A stretch of 64,000 bases of DNA from Nocardia miyunensis NBRC 108239 (GTDB lineage: Bacteria > Actinomycetota > Actinomycetes > Mycobacteriales > Mycobacteriaceae): contig NZ_BDBQ01000027.1 in the NCBI RefSeq assembly GCF_001613065.1, positions 62,001 to 126,000 on the forward strand. The letters are read 5' to 3'. The translations under genes and the position numbers were made by a program. The notes under the pieces are model-generated. The model did no database searches. It had not been told where the DNA came from and worked only from the letters and a program-made list of their open reading frames with translations. Shown here piece by piece: positions 49,988 to 59,155 of the stretch (position 1 is its first letter; every line of letters begins with the position of its first letter).

Positions 49988-50185
49988 GGCGGGCCCCGTC
50001 GAGTATCGGATGCGGAAATGTTGCGGATCGCTGTGAAACGGGGGCGGAAGGCGACATCGAACGGGATTGTGGCTATGCTCACCCGTAACAACCGCAACAG
50101 CAGTAACAGCTAGGGGCGGTACGCCGCCCCGGCTGTGCTCATTGGCACCGCGAGACCGGTACCAGCACGGGATTTGGAGGGCGTT

Positions 50186-51475
50186 GTGTTCTCTCGCCAG
50201 CTGTTCTACCGCAAGCCGAAGTACGTTCGGGCAGGTCTGTGCCTTGTTGTCACGACCGCTGCCACCTGTGCGGGGCTCGTGCCGGCAGCCTCGGCCGACC
50301 CTGCCGCGCCCGCGCAGGCGCCGTCCAACTTGTCGAGCAAACTCACAGGTAAGACGGTATTTCTCGATCCCGGCCACCAGGGTTCCGGGCAGAATCTGTC
50401 CCGCCCGGTCAACAATGGATACGGCGGCACCAAGGAATGTCAGACCACCGGGATGACGACCTCGGACGGCACACCCGAGCACACCATCAACTGGAAGGTT
50501 GCCAACCTCGTCAAGCAGTCGCTCGAGGTGCTGGGTGCGCGGGTGGTGCTGAGTCGTCAGGACGACACCGGATGGGGTGGCTGCGTCGACGAGCGGGCCG
50601 CCGCGGCCAACCGTTCGGGCGCCGACGTCGCGGTCAGCATCCACGCCGACAGCGCGCCCGCGCAGGAACACGGATTCCACCTGATCATCCCGAAACTGCC
50701 CGTCCCCGATGCCAAGGCCGCGCTGGTGCAGGCCGGTCCCGGGCTGGCTGCCAGCAAGGCGGTGCGCGATGCGTACAAGCGGGCCGGATTCTCGGCGGCC
50801 GGCTATGCCGGGGCCGTCGACGGCATGCAGACCCGCTCCGATATCGCCGGGCCCGCGTTGACCGAGGTGCCCAATGTCTTCATCGAGATGGGCAACGGCG
50901 CCAACAAGAACGACGCGGCGCAGTTGGTCTCCAACGAGGGGCAGATCAAACACGCGATCGCCATCACGACCGGTCTGGTGACCTATCTGCTCGGGGCAGC
51001 GCCCTCCAGCGGATCGGCCGACAGCCGCGCCGCCGCTCCGGTTCCGCGGCCGAACGCGGCCCCGGCGTCGAACGACAGCACCACTCCGCAGAACGCCACT
51101 CCGGCAGTGGATTCCGTGCCCAGCACCACGACACCCGCTGTGCCGCAACAGAGTACGCCCGGCGCGTACACCCCGGGCACAGCACAGCCGCAGTCCGCGC
51201 CCGGGACGACGCCGCAGTACCAGACCGCACCCGGTACCGCTCCGCAGGCGGGGACCACTCCGGGTGCTCAAGCACAGCCCGGCGCAAACAATTCCACCGA
51301 CCCGAACTCCGCGGCGAGCACCCTGGTCACCGCGGCCATTCAACTGCTCGCACCCCTGGCCACCTCGCTGGGACTGGGTGACGTGGCGAATTCGGAACTG
51401 ATCAACCTCGCCTACACCCTGGTGTCGACCCTGATCGGGGCCGCGGGAAACGCGGTCACCGGGGCCATCAAGTAG
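50186..51475 (+). CDS. N-acetylmuramoyl-L-alanine amidase (Amidase_3), Rv3717-like, with Pro/Thr tail
   Basis: 429 residues. A signal peptide (to about AASA) is followed by a zinc amidase domain: VFLDPGHQG (His ligand), EHTINWKVANLVKQ (Glu ligand), VSIHADSAP (His ligand) and VFIEMGNGANKNDA (catalytic Glu). It cleaves the stem peptide from muramic acid in peptidoglycan. Beyond about residue 275 comes a long Pro/Thr/Ala-rich tail ending in a hydrophobic helix pair, which mycobacterial Rv3717 lacks. The GTG at 50186 follows GGAGG at five bases. A 15-bp terminator stem follows the stop. Confidence 0.9.
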   Translation: MFSRQLFYRKPKYVRAGLCLVVTTAATCAGLVPAASADPAAPAQAPSNLSSKLTGKTVFLDPGHQGSGQNLSRPVNNGYGGTKECQTTGMTTSDGTPEHTINWKVANLVKQSLEVLGARVVLSRQDDTGWGGCVDERAAAANRSGADVAVSIHADSAPAQEHGFHLIIPKLPVPDAKAALVQAGPGLAASKAVRDAYKRAGFSAAGYAGAVDGMQTRSDIAGPALTEVPNVFIEMGNGANKNDAAQLVSNEGQIKHAIAITTGLVTYLLGAAPSSGSADSRAAAPVPRPNAAPASNDSTTPQNATPAVDSVPSTTTPAVPQQSTPGAYTPGTAQPQSAPGTTPQYQTAPGTAPQAGTTPGAQAQPGANNSTDPNSAASTLVTAAIQLLAPLATSLGLGDVANSELINLAYTLVSTLIGAAGNAVTGAIK

Positions 51476-51490
51476 ATCTCGGGGTCCATC

Positions 51491-51525
51491 CGCGCCCTGC
51501 CGCACGTGACGTGCGGCAGGGCGCG
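51491..51525 (+). terminator. Intrinsic terminator after the amidase gene
   Basis: CGCGCCCTGCCGCAC (51491-51505) and GTGCGGCAGGGCGCG (51511-51525) form a perfect 15-bp stem with a five-base loop, followed by TTGCTTC. It lies 15 bases past the amidase stop. Confidence 0.92.
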
Positions 51526-51836
51526 TTGCTTCATCAGGCGGCGACGAGTTCCGTCGGGCACGGTTTCGTCGCATTCCGCGATCGGCTCCGGCGTACTGCC
51601 TGGTCATGCTCTTACCGCCGCACCCGGCCGAGTCACTCTCGACGTCTCGGTCATGTCACTCGCGGCTCATACCGCACCGGTCGACAGCAGTCGTCGAGCC
51701 GCCCGCGCCCCGGCAGTGCCACTCGGCGACGCCGGGCCGGGCGTGGTGGCGCTGGGGTGTGTCATTCGCGATGCCGGCGGGGGCACTGGTGACGCTCGGC
51801 TGGGTGCTCACGGCGGCGTGGAATCGCGGCAATTGC
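51526..51836. other. Gene-free stretch between convergent units
   Basis: 311 bases between the amidase terminator and the allophanate hydrolase stop. Several short frames are open, but none has a ribosome site or protein-like composition. I see no clear signal here. Confidence 0.5.
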
Positions 51837-53459
51837 TCAGCCGACGGCTCCTGCGGCTAGTGCGGCCTTCCAGCCGCCGTATTCGCTGATGTCCTTGCCC
51901 GCCTGGGCGGCAACGCCGTCGCAGCCGAACGCGGTGTGCCAGGTGCCGTCGTCGAGTTCGACCGCACCCAGTTGCATGGGTGCGGGCAGCTGCGCGAGGA
52001 AGCGGCCGAGTGCGGCGGGGGCGAGCAGCCATCGTTCCCCGGCCACGGCGACTCCGGCGATATCGTCCGGCTGCCGGGTGACGGCCGGTTTCGCAGGGGC
52101 GGTGTCCAGCGCGGCCAAACGGTACCTGGACGCCGTGCGCACCGGGCCCGCCCAGCGTGCCCCGAGGCCGGTGAGCTGATGTGCCAATGGCTGGCCGCGC
52201 AGATGTGCGCCGAAGACGATCAGCTCGTGCGAGGGCGCGGCGCGCAGCGGCCAGACCGTCTCAGGGGCGGCGTTGTCCCCGTGGGTGATTCGGGAGGCGA
52301 TATCCAGTGCTACCGCATCCTCGAAGGGGCGGGCAAGCACCGTGACACCGAACTGCGCGTCGCCCGCGGTCCCCGCCGGAACCGCGACCGCGCACAGGTC
52401 GAACAGATTGCAGAAGTTCGTGTAGACCCCGAGCCGGGAGTTGACGCCGATCGGATCGGCGGCCACCTCCGCGATGGTCGGTTGCCCGGGCGCGGTCGGG
52501 GTGAGCAGTACGTCCGCGCCGTCCAGGCTCGCCAGCGCGCGAGCGCGAAGCCGTTGCAGCGCGGCCAGATCCGAGACGAGCCGGTGCGCCGGGATGTCCC
52601 GGGCCGTGCGGATGATCGCCCCGACCGTGGGGTCCACCGCGTCGGGCCGTGCATCGACGAATTCGCCTACCGCGGCGTACCTTTCGGCGACCAGCGCGCC
52701 ATCGTAGAGCAGCCGGGCCGCCGCCAGGAACGGCTCCGGATCCACCGTGACGATCCGCGCGCCGGACTCCCGCAGTCTCGCGACCGCTCGGTCGAAGGCG
52801 TTGTGCCACAGCGGGTCGAGATCGGGCAGCGCGTCGAATATCGCCACGACGGGTTCGGGCGGCGCGGCGAATCGCACGTCGGCGGGCCAGGCGCGGGCGC
52901 CCGCGTCCGCGGCGAGCACGCCCATGGCCCGGTTCGCCAGCTGCACGTCCGCGGCGAAGATCGTCACGCAGTCGTAGGACCGGCAGGCCGGGACCACGCC
53001 CTCGGTCGACACCACCCCGACGGTCGGTTTGATGCCGACGATCCCCTGGAACGCCGCGGGCACCCGGCCCGAACCCGCGGTATCGGTGCCGATCGCGATA
53101 TCGGCCTCGCCGCTGGCCACCGCGATCGCGGATCCGGAACTCGAACCGCCCGAGACGAATTCGGGCCGCCGCAGATCCCGTACCGCACCGTAGGGCGAGC
53201 GCGTGCCGACCAGGCCGGTCGCGAACTGATCCAGATTCGTCTTGCCCACCACGACCGCTCCGGCCGCGCGCAGGGCAGCGACCGCCGGTGCGTCGCGCTC
53301 GGGGGTGTAGGCGAACTCCGGACAGCCCGCGGTCGTGGGCATTTCGGCGACGTCGACGTTGTCCTTCACGGCCAGCCGCAGCCCGGCCAGCTCGCCCCGG
53401 GCGGTTGCGATCTGCGCGGCGATCGAATCCTCCGGCGGCCGATGAATCCACACGGTCAT
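51837..53459 (-). CDS. atzF: Allophanate hydrolase (AtzF-like amidase-signature enzyme)
   Basis: 540 residues. The amidase-signature triad is present: K in LAVKDNVDVAEMPTTAG, and two Ser in FVSGGSSSGSAIAVASG and IGTDTAGSGRVPAAF. GLVGTRSPYGAVRDLRRPEFVSGG-type sequence and the C-terminal domain (ELIVFGAHLRGQPLAHQLTGLGA, GGWKAALAAG) are specific to allophanate hydrolases. It splits allophanate to CO2 and ammonia, the last step of urea/guanidine catabolism by this route. The start overlaps the carboxylase-like gene's stop (ATGA). It is the last gene of the cluster. Confidence 0.93.
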   Translation of the reverse strand: MTVWIHRPPEDSIAAQIATARGELAGLRLAVKDNVDVAEMPTTAGCPEFAYTPERDAPAVAALRAAGAVVVGKTNLDQFATGLVGTRSPYGAVRDLRRPEFVSGGSSSGSAIAVASGEADIAIGTDTAGSGRVPAAFQGIVGIKPTVGVVSTEGVVPACRSYDCVTIFAADVQLANRAMGVLAADAGARAWPADVRFAAPPEPVVAIFDALPDLDPLWHNAFDRAVARLRESGARIVTVDPEPFLAAARLLYDGALVAERYAAVGEFVDARPDAVDPTVGAIIRTARDIPAHRLVSDLAALQRLRARALASLDGADVLLTPTAPGQPTIAEVAADPIGVNSRLGVYTNFCNLFDLCAVAVPAGTAGDAQFGVTVLARPFEDAVALDIASRITHGDNAAPETVWPLRAAPSHELIVFGAHLRGQPLAHQLTGLGARWAGPVRTASRYRLAALDTAPAKPAVTRQPDDIAGVAVAGERWLLAPAALGRFLAQLPAPMQLGAVELDDGTWHTAFGCDGVAAQAGKDISEYGGWKAALAAGAVG

Positions 53460-55864
53460 GGTCGGGTCTCCTCCTGCGTGAGTTCGCCCGCCGCGCGCCA
53501 GGATTGGCGTTCGGCGGCGAAGGCGTGCTTCTGCCGGGTGCGGAACTCCTCGATCGAAGCGGCGTTGGTCTCGAGGAAGCGACGGTGCTCCGCGAGCCGG
53601 AATTCACCGTCCTGTGTCCGCATCACGCCACGTCCGGCGGCGAATTCCGCGCGCAGGTCCAGCAGTTCGTCGGCCTCGACGGGATACCACCGGATGCGAT
53701 CGAAATACCGTAGTAGCCAGGGTGATTCATCGTCCGCGGCGTGGTGACGCCAAACCTGGGTGGTCCGCCCGACGAACTGGTAGCCGCCCGGACCCTCCAT
53801 ACCGTAGATACACAGGTACGCACCGCCGATGCCGACCGCGTTCTGCGGGGTCCAGGTGCGTGCCGGATTGTATTTCGTGGTGACGAGCCGGTGCCGGGGG
53901 TCGGTCGGGGTGGCCACGGGTGCGCCGAGGTAGACGTCACCGAGGCCCAGCACCAGGTATTCGGCGGCGAAGACGGTGTCGAAAACCTCACTTACGGTGG
54001 ACAATCCGTTCATCCTGCGGATGAACTCGATATTCCACGGGCACCACGGCGCGTCCGCGCGGACGCCGTGCATGTATCGGGTGATCGCCTCCCGGGTGGC
54101 CGGATCGTCCCACGACAGCGGCAGATGCACGGTCCGGCTGGGCACCACGAGTTCGTCGGCGGGCGGTAGCAGCGATTCCACTTCGCGCAGCAGGGTGAGC
54201 AGTTTCGCGGTCGGAAGACGTTCCGGATCGAAGCGGATCTGTAGTGAACGGATGCCCGGCGTCAGTTCGGCGACGCCCGGTTCGCCGCGCTCGCGCAGAT
54301 GTTCGTACAGCGCGTGCACGCGCGCCCGGAGTCCGAGATCCAGTGTCATATCGCCGTATTCGACGAGTACGCCGTCCTCGCCCGCACGGCGATAGGTGAC
54401 CGTGGTGGTGTCGTCGGCGTCGGTGCGGGCCAGGATGCCGTCGTCGCCGTCTCCGGCCGCGGAGCGGACGAACGGCCAGCCCGCGCGTCGCGCGGGGCCC
54501 AGGGCACGCGGTGAGGCGGCTCGATCAGCCCGTACCGGGACGAACCGCACGGTGTCGCCCGGGGCGAGCTGGCCGAGCTTCCACCGGTCCGCGGCGGTCA
54601 CGGTGATCGGGCAGACGAATCCGCCGAGGCTCGGTCCGTCCGGCCCGAGCAGGATCGGGGTGTCGCCGGTGAAGTCCAGTGCGCCAACCGAATACGCGGT
54701 GTCGTGGATATTCGAGGGATGTAATCCGGCCTCGCCGCCGTCGGTGCGGGCCCACTGGGGTTTGGGGCCGACGAGCCGCACGCCGGTTCGGTCGGAGTTG
54801 AAATGCACCTGGTAGTCGGAGCTGAGGATGGCGTCGATGTCGTTGCGCGTGAAGAACTCCGGCGCACCGTGCGGCCCTTCGGTGACGGCCAGTTCCCAGC
54901 GGTGCGACAGCATCGGGCGATCGTCGGCGGGCACGGCGGAGGTGACCGCACCGGTGGCGCGGCCGAGGGACAGCCGATCTCCGGCCCGCAGTGCCGCCCC
55001 CGTGCCTCCGCCGAACCCGCCGAGAGTGAAAGTCGCTGTACTGCCGAGGTATTCGGGAAGATCGAGCCCACCCGCGAACAGGATGTAGGTCCGCATGCCG
55101 GGTCCCGCGACCGGCCCCACATCCAGTACCCCGCCCGCCGGAATCGGGACCGTACGCCACTGTGGCGCCGGCACCCCGTCCACGGTCACCGCCGCGGGCG
55201 CTCCCGTCACGCAGATCAGCGCGGGCCGCACGAATCGCAGCGCCGGGCCGCCCAGCGTGCATTCGAGTCCCGCCGCCCCCTCGACATTGCCGAGAGCCCG
55301 ATTGCCCAGCCGGAACGACAGATCGTCCATCGGCCCCGACGGCGGCACCCCCACATGCCAGAACCCCACCCGCCCCGGCCAATCCTGCACCGTCGTCAGC
55401 ATGCCCGGCCGCAGCACCTCCACATCGCAGGATGCCGGCCCCACAGTCTGTGCCACGGATGCGGCGAGATCATTCGGAGTCACCGGGCCCGCACCGGTGT
55501 CGACCGCCGCGGGCTCGGTGTGCGCGGCGACCCGGAACGCGGTGTTCTCGATCACGGGTGAGTCGACATGCTGTGCTGTTCCGTTGCTTGCGGAGTTGCC
55601 AGGGTGCGCGCTGCCGCTTGTCGCTGCCGCGTCCCCGGCGGTCCTTCCAGCCCGGGTTGTTTGCGCCGGGGATTCGGCGCGGGTGGTCGATGCCGTCGGG
55701 TACGCGCTGGTGTCGGCGGCCGCGGCCCCGGAGCGCATCGTGCCGAATGCCGCCGCGGCGGCGAGGCTGGTCTCGACCGCGGGGAGGGCGACGGTGTCGG
55801 CGCGGCGGGGCGGGACATCGGTCGTGCGATCCTGGGCCGCCAGGGACGGGGCGATGTAGTTCAT
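53456..55864 (-). CDS. Urea/guanidine carboxylase-type carboxyltransferase lacking biotin carboxylase and carrier domains
   Basis: 802 residues. Residues 1-155 are an Ala/Thr-rich disordered extension. A KipA-like domain follows (CDVEVLRPGMLTTVQDWPGRVGFWHVG, GFVCPITVTAADRWKLGQLAPGDTV) and then a KipI-like domain (VTYRRAGEDGVLVEYGD, RYMHGVRADAPWCPWNIEF, GGAYLCIYGMEGPGGYQF). Together these are the carboxyltransferase half of urea/guanidine carboxylase. The family's N-terminal biotin carboxylase (about 450 residues) and C-terminal biotin carrier domain are absent; the chain ends at GELTQEETRP. AGGAG precedes the ATG. It sits between DUF1989 genes and allophanate hydrolase, so it should supply the carboxylation step with subunits encoded elsewhere, or has changed role. 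Confidence 0.85.
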   Translation of the reverse strand: MNYIAPSLAAQDRTTDVPPRRADTVALPAVETSLAAAAAFGTMRSGAAAADTSAYPTASTTRAESPAQTTRAGRTAGDAAATSGSAHPGNSASNGTAQHVDSPVIENTAFRVAAHTEPAAVDTGAGPVTPNDLAASVAQTVGPASCDVEVLRPGMLTTVQDWPGRVGFWHVGVPPSGPMDDLSFRLGNRALGNVEGAAGLECTLGGPALRFVRPALICVTGAPAAVTVDGVPAPQWRTVPIPAGGVLDVGPVAGPGMRTYILFAGGLDLPEYLGSTATFTLGGFGGGTGAALRAGDRLSLGRATGAVTSAVPADDRPMLSHRWELAVTEGPHGAPEFFTRNDIDAILSSDYQVHFNSDRTGVRLVGPKPQWARTDGGEAGLHPSNIHDTAYSVGALDFTGDTPILLGPDGPSLGGFVCPITVTAADRWKLGQLAPGDTVRFVPVRADRAASPRALGPARRAGWPFVRSAAGDGDDGILARTDADDTTTVTYRRAGEDGVLVEYGDMTLDLGLRARVHALYEHLRERGEPGVAELTPGIRSLQIRFDPERLPTAKLLTLLREVESLLPPADELVVPSRTVHLPLSWDDPATREAITRYMHGVRADAPWCPWNIEFIRRMNGLSTVSEVFDTVFAAEYLVLGLGDVYLGAPVATPTDPRHRLVTTKYNPARTWTPQNAVGIGGAYLCIYGMEGPGGYQFVGRTTQVWRHHAADDESPWLLRYFDRIRWYPVEADELLDLRAEFAAGRGVMRTQDGEFRLAEHRRFLETNAASIEEFRTRQKHAFAAERQSWRAAGELTQEETRP

Positions 55865-55920
55865 CTCGGCTCTCCTGGGCGAATATGTCTGTGGTGCGGT
55901 GGAATACGACTTCGCGATGG

Positions 55921-56538
55921 TCAGCGCGAGACGACCATGCGCACGGGGGTGGGGTCGAATCCGTTGCAGGGGTTGTTGATCTGGGGGCAGTTGGAGATCA
56001 GGACGAGGGTGTCGATCTCGGCGCGCAGCGACAGGCTCTTGCCGGGCGCGGATCGGCCGTCGACGATGCCCAGGGTGCCGTCGGTCTCCACCGGGACGTT
56101 CATGAACCAGTTGATGTTGGAGACCAGATCTCGTTTGCCCAGACCCCATTTCATGCCTTCGGCGAGGAAATTCTCGACGCAGGCGTGCTGATGGCGGGTG
56201 TGGTGGCCGTAACGCAGGGTATTGGATTCCTGGGAGCAGGCCCCGGCGACGGTGTCGTGATTGCCGACCTCGTCGGCGATCACCGTCATCAGGGCGGCGC
56301 CGCTGTCGGTGCGCAGGACGCTGCCGGTGGTGAGGAAGATGTTGCGCTGTGCGGTGATCGTGGCCTGGGCGCTGTAGCGATCGGCGTGATCGGCGGCCGA
56401 GTACAGCAGGCAGTCGACGGCCTGATTGCCGTGCAGGTCGATGATGTCCAGCCGGGATCCGGCGGGGACGACGGCCGACCAGGGACTGCGCGCGGGCACG
56501 GTCTGATCGAGTGTCACGGTGTGTGCCGAGGTGGTCAT
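55921..56538 (-). CDS. DUF1989 protein (urea carboxylase-associated; carboxyguanidine deiminase-type subunit)
   Basis: 205 residues. The DUF1989 motifs are VPAGSRLDIIDLHGNQAVDCLLY, HTRHQHACVENFLAE, WFMNVPVETDGTLGI and LRAEIDTLVLISNCPQINNPCN. In characterised guanidine pathways two DUF1989 proteins form a heteromeric deiminase that turns carboxyguanidine into allophanate; earlier they were labelled urea carboxylase-associated proteins. The conserved Cys residues fit a metal- or Cys-dependent active site. It lies between its paralogue and the carboxylase-like gene. Confidence 0.88.
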   Translation of the reverse strand: MTTSAHTVTLDQTVPARSPWSAVVPAGSRLDIIDLHGNQAVDCLLYSAADHADRYSAQATITAQRNIFLTTGSVLRTDSGAALMTVIADEVGNHDTVAGACSQESNTLRYGHHTRHQHACVENFLAEGMKWGLGKRDLVSNINWFMNVPVETDGTLGIVDGRSAPGKSLSLRAEIDTLVLISNCPQINNPCNGFDPTPVRMVVSR

Positions 56539-56591
56539 GTGCGGTGATCCATTCCGGGAGAATATATTTCGGTCGATTCCTGCCGGGGTGC

Positions 56592-57335
56592 TCACGCCGG
56601 GGCGTGCGCGGCGTGCCACGCCTGTTCGGTGTTCTCCACGGCCCGTTGGTATTCCGGCTCGCCGCCCGGGATCCGTGCTAGATCCCCGGGCGCGTGCCAG
56701 GCGACGACGTCGAGTTCGGTGACCGGGGTCGGGTCGAGGGGATGCTCCGCGTCGGCGATCAACAGCGTGACGGGCAGATGTGTGATCAGCTCGACCGCGC
56801 ACCCAGCCCCGGCGCCGCCGGTCGGCATCAGTTCACCGTCCGGACCGACCCGAACGCCGCGGAACAGCGATACCGTCGGTCCGATATCGCGCGGGCCCAG
56901 CCCGTGTTTCGCCGCGGCCAGCAGCAGGGCCCGGCGCGCGGCGGGCCCCGCACCGCATAGCGCGTCGTGCCGCTGCGAGGAGTCGGCGACGAGTGTGGCC
57001 AGGATGCGTCCCTGATCCGAGAGCAGCGGATGTCCGGTCCCCAGGTACGCCTGCCACGGCACCTTCACCGTATCCGCGACATTCAGCCGCTCCCAGGGGG
57101 ATTCGGCGCGCAGCAGCATGATGTGCGCGCACGCCGCGCCCGCGGGATCGGACAGCCGGATCCGGGTGCCGCGATCCAGCACGATGTTCGCGTAGCCGCC
57201 CGGTGGAATCCGTTGGGCGAAAGAGATGTTCGCGGCATCGATGTCCGCGGGCAGCGCTGGTCCGGCGATTTGCGCGCCGGCCGCCTGCGAACGGGCGTGC
57301 GCCCGCGCCTCGGTGGTGGATGCGGTGCTGGTCAT
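56592..57335 (-). CDS. DUF1989 protein (second, N-extended paralogue)
   Basis: 247 residues. An Ala-rich leader of about 35 residues precedes the DUF1989 domain: IPPGGYANIVLDRGTRIRLSDPAGAACAHIMLL, WQAYLGTGHPLLSDQGRILATLVADS and DIGPTVSLFRGVRVGPDGELMP. It is the probable partner subunit of the 55921-56538 protein. Downstream it retains a helical C-terminus (EYQRAVENTEQAWHAAH). A perfect 14-bp stem lies 34 bases upstream of its start, so the permease transcript may end or be attenuated before it. Confidence 0.86.
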   Translation of the reverse strand: MTSTASTTEARAHARSQAAGAQIAGPALPADIDAANISFAQRIPPGGYANIVLDRGTRIRLSDPAGAACAHIMLLRAESPWERLNVADTVKVPWQAYLGTGHPLLSDQGRILATLVADSSQRHDALCGAGPAARRALLLAAAKHGLGPRDIGPTVSLFRGVRVGPDGELMPTGGAGAGCAVELITHLPVTLLIADAEHPLDPTPVTELDVVAWHAPGDLARIPGGEPEYQRAVENTEQAWHAAHAPA

Positions 57336-57368
57336 CGGAGGTCCTTTCGATGTCGTGCGGCGGTTACG

Positions 57369-57400
57369 GCTCTGCTGATCGCGGCGGCGATCAGCAGAGC
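57369..57400 (-). terminator. 14-bp hairpin between permease and DUF1989 genes
   Basis: GCTCTGCTGATCGC (57369-57382) and GCGATCAGCAGAGC (57387-57400) pair perfectly around a GGCG tetraloop. It lies 59 bases past the permease stop and 34 before the DUF1989 start. It should reduce read-through and set different expression of transporter and enzymes. Confidence 0.8.
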
Positions 57401-57459
57401 CAGGGCCGGGCGGCCCAGATGTCCCGCAGGTGCGGCGGTACTGCCACGGGGTCGGCGAA

Positions 57460-58965
57460 TCACGCCGGTTGCACCGCGAGCGCGGCGGTCCGGCCGGGCG
57501 CGGCGGCGAGTCGGTGCACCACCACTCCGACGGCGATGGTCAGCAGAACGAAAAGCGGTGCGGCCCAGAGCATCCACCAGCTGCCGCCGTTCGGCGTGTA
57601 GACCGCCGGGCGGGGCCAGGCCAGGTTCACCGCCATAGCTATGCCCCAGACCACGGCCAGCAGGTTCACCGGAATTCCCCAGCGTCGCAAGGAGAACAGG
57701 CCGTCGTTGTCCTGGGCCGGGCCGCGCAGCCGCCGGATCAGCAGCGGTACGGTCACCAGCAGGTAGGCGAGGTACAGCATGACGATGCAGACGCTGGCCA
57801 GGGTCGCGAAGATCGCCGCGTTGCCGAGATTGAGCACCAGCAGCGCGACGGCGAGCGCGCCGATCACCACCGACGGCAGTACGGGCGTGCCGAAGCGAGG
57901 ATGTACCGTCGCCAGCCGCTGCGCGAACGGCAAGCGCCCGTCGCGGGCCATCGAGAACATCAGGCGGGATCCGGCGGTCTGAATCGCCAGGGTGCACACC
58001 GAGATCGCGATCGCCACACAGCCCAGCAGCACCTTGCCCGCCGGGCTGTCCAGGGTCGCGGAGATGACGTACGCCAGGCCCTCGGTGGACAGTTTGCCGT
58101 CGGTGAGACTCGGCGCGGCCATGAGCGCGCCGAACAGCATCAGCCCGCCGCCCAGCGCCGAGACGCCCAGAGCGGACAGGATCGTGCGCGGCGCGACCCG
58201 CCGCGGATTGCGCGTCTCCTCGGAAAGCTCACCGGCGGAATCGAATCCGACCATCACATACGCGGCCATCAGCCCGGACACCAGGAATGCGGCCCAGTAT
58301 CCGCCGGGTGCGGCGGTGCTGTGTTCCACTACGACGTGCGGTCCGCGATGCGTGTGGGTGAGGAACAGCGCGATCGTGGCCAGGACTCCGACGATCTCGA
58401 CCGTCACCCCGATGGTGTTGATCCGCGCCATCAGCTCGATGCCGACGATATTGACCACCGTGGTCAGCACCAGCAGTATGCTGCCCAGCAGAACCGCGTT
58501 CGCCGCACCGGATTTCGAGGTCAGCGCGGTGTCCTGGCCGATGAGCTGGAAGCCGCTCCAGATCGACGGCAGCACCACCTGTAGCGCGATCGCCGCCGCG
58601 GCGGCCGTGACGATCTGGGCGATGATCATCATCCAGCCCGCGAACCAGCCGACGACCTCACCGGCCAGCCGCCGCGACCACTGGTAGATGCAGCCCGAGA
58701 TCGGGTATCGCGCAGCGAGTTCGGCGAAGTTCAGTGCCACCAGGAACTGTCCGGCGAAGACGATCGGCCAGGTCCAGAAGAAGGCTCCGCCGCCGAATCC
58801 GTAACCGAATCCGAAGAATTGGAAGATCGTGGTGAGGATGGAGACGAAGGAGAATCCGGCCGCGAACGAGGCGTAGCGGCCGAGCTTGCGGTGCAGGACG
58901 GGCCGGTAGCCGAATGCCTCGAGGTCGGCGCTGTCGGACGGGGGTGCGGGCAGGGTGGTGGCCAT
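57460..58965 (-). CDS. APC-superfamily permease of the guanidine/urea-type cluster
   Basis: 501 residues with about twelve membrane helices. FAAGFSFVSILTTIFQFFGFGYGFGG, NFAELAARYPISGCIYQWSRRLAGEVVGWFAGWMM and GFDSAGELSEETRNPRRVAP are the marks of the amino-acid/choline permease group often annotated as 'urea carboxylase-related amino acid permease'. Transport of guanidine or a guanidino compound is inferred from context. The start MATTLPAPPSDSADLEAFGY is chosen; the frame extends upstream without a better site. It is divergent from the TetR gene with palindromes between them. Confidence 0.86.
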   Translation of the reverse strand: MATTLPAPPSDSADLEAFGYRPVLHRKLGRYASFAAGFSFVSILTTIFQFFGFGYGFGGGAFFWTWPIVFAGQFLVALNFAELAARYPISGCIYQWSRRLAGEVVGWFAGWMMIIAQIVTAAAAAIALQVVLPSIWSGFQLIGQDTALTSKSGAANAVLLGSILLVLTTVVNIVGIELMARINTIGVTVEIVGVLATIALFLTHTHRGPHVVVEHSTAAPGGYWAAFLVSGLMAAYVMVGFDSAGELSEETRNPRRVAPRTILSALGVSALGGGLMLFGALMAAPSLTDGKLSTEGLAYVISATLDSPAGKVLLGCVAIAISVCTLAIQTAGSRLMFSMARDGRLPFAQRLATVHPRFGTPVLPSVVIGALAVALLVLNLGNAAIFATLASVCIVMLYLAYLLVTVPLLIRRLRGPAQDNDGLFSLRRWGIPVNLLAVVWGIAMAVNLAWPRPAVYTPNGGSWWMLWAAPLFVLLTIAVGVVVHRLAAAPGRTAALAVQPA

Positions 58966-58997
58966 GGGCGGGAATCCTTCGGCGTCGTGGCCAATAT

Positions 58998-59011
58998 CTA
59001 TCGACTGATAG
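58998..59011. promoter_or_regulatory. Palindrome upstream of the permease
   Basis: CTATC-GACT-GATAG, 33 bases upstream of the permease start. A possible operator or leader hairpin near the permease promoter. Confidence 0.35.
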
Positions 59012-59092
59012 TTTTCCGATCCCGATGACGCGTCCGGTGACGGTGATGTATCCAGTCCGCTACCGTCGGTAACTTTTGTGTTGCCTGAATTT

Positions 59093-59106
59093 CTGTCAAA
59101 TGACAG
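59093..59106. promoter_or_regulatory. Candidate TetR operator
   Basis: CTGTCAAATGACAG, two perfect six-base arms around AA, midway between the divergent permease and TetR genes. Its position suits autoregulation by the TetR protein. Confidence 0.5.
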
Positions 59107-59155
59107 GAATCTCTCCGCCCAGGTGACGGGCCTGCGAGCGGGGCGATGGTCCAGA

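Noticed and set aside
55865..56149. Longer start for the carboxylase-like gene that might supply a missing domain
   Set aside because: The extra 95 codons are Arg/His/Pro-rich shadow of the DUF1989 gene and contain no biotin carboxylase motif.
58966..59155. Guanidine-I (ykkC) riboswitch before the permease
   Set aside because: The conserved guanidine-I core sequences are not recognisable in this short divergent region; protein operators explain it better.
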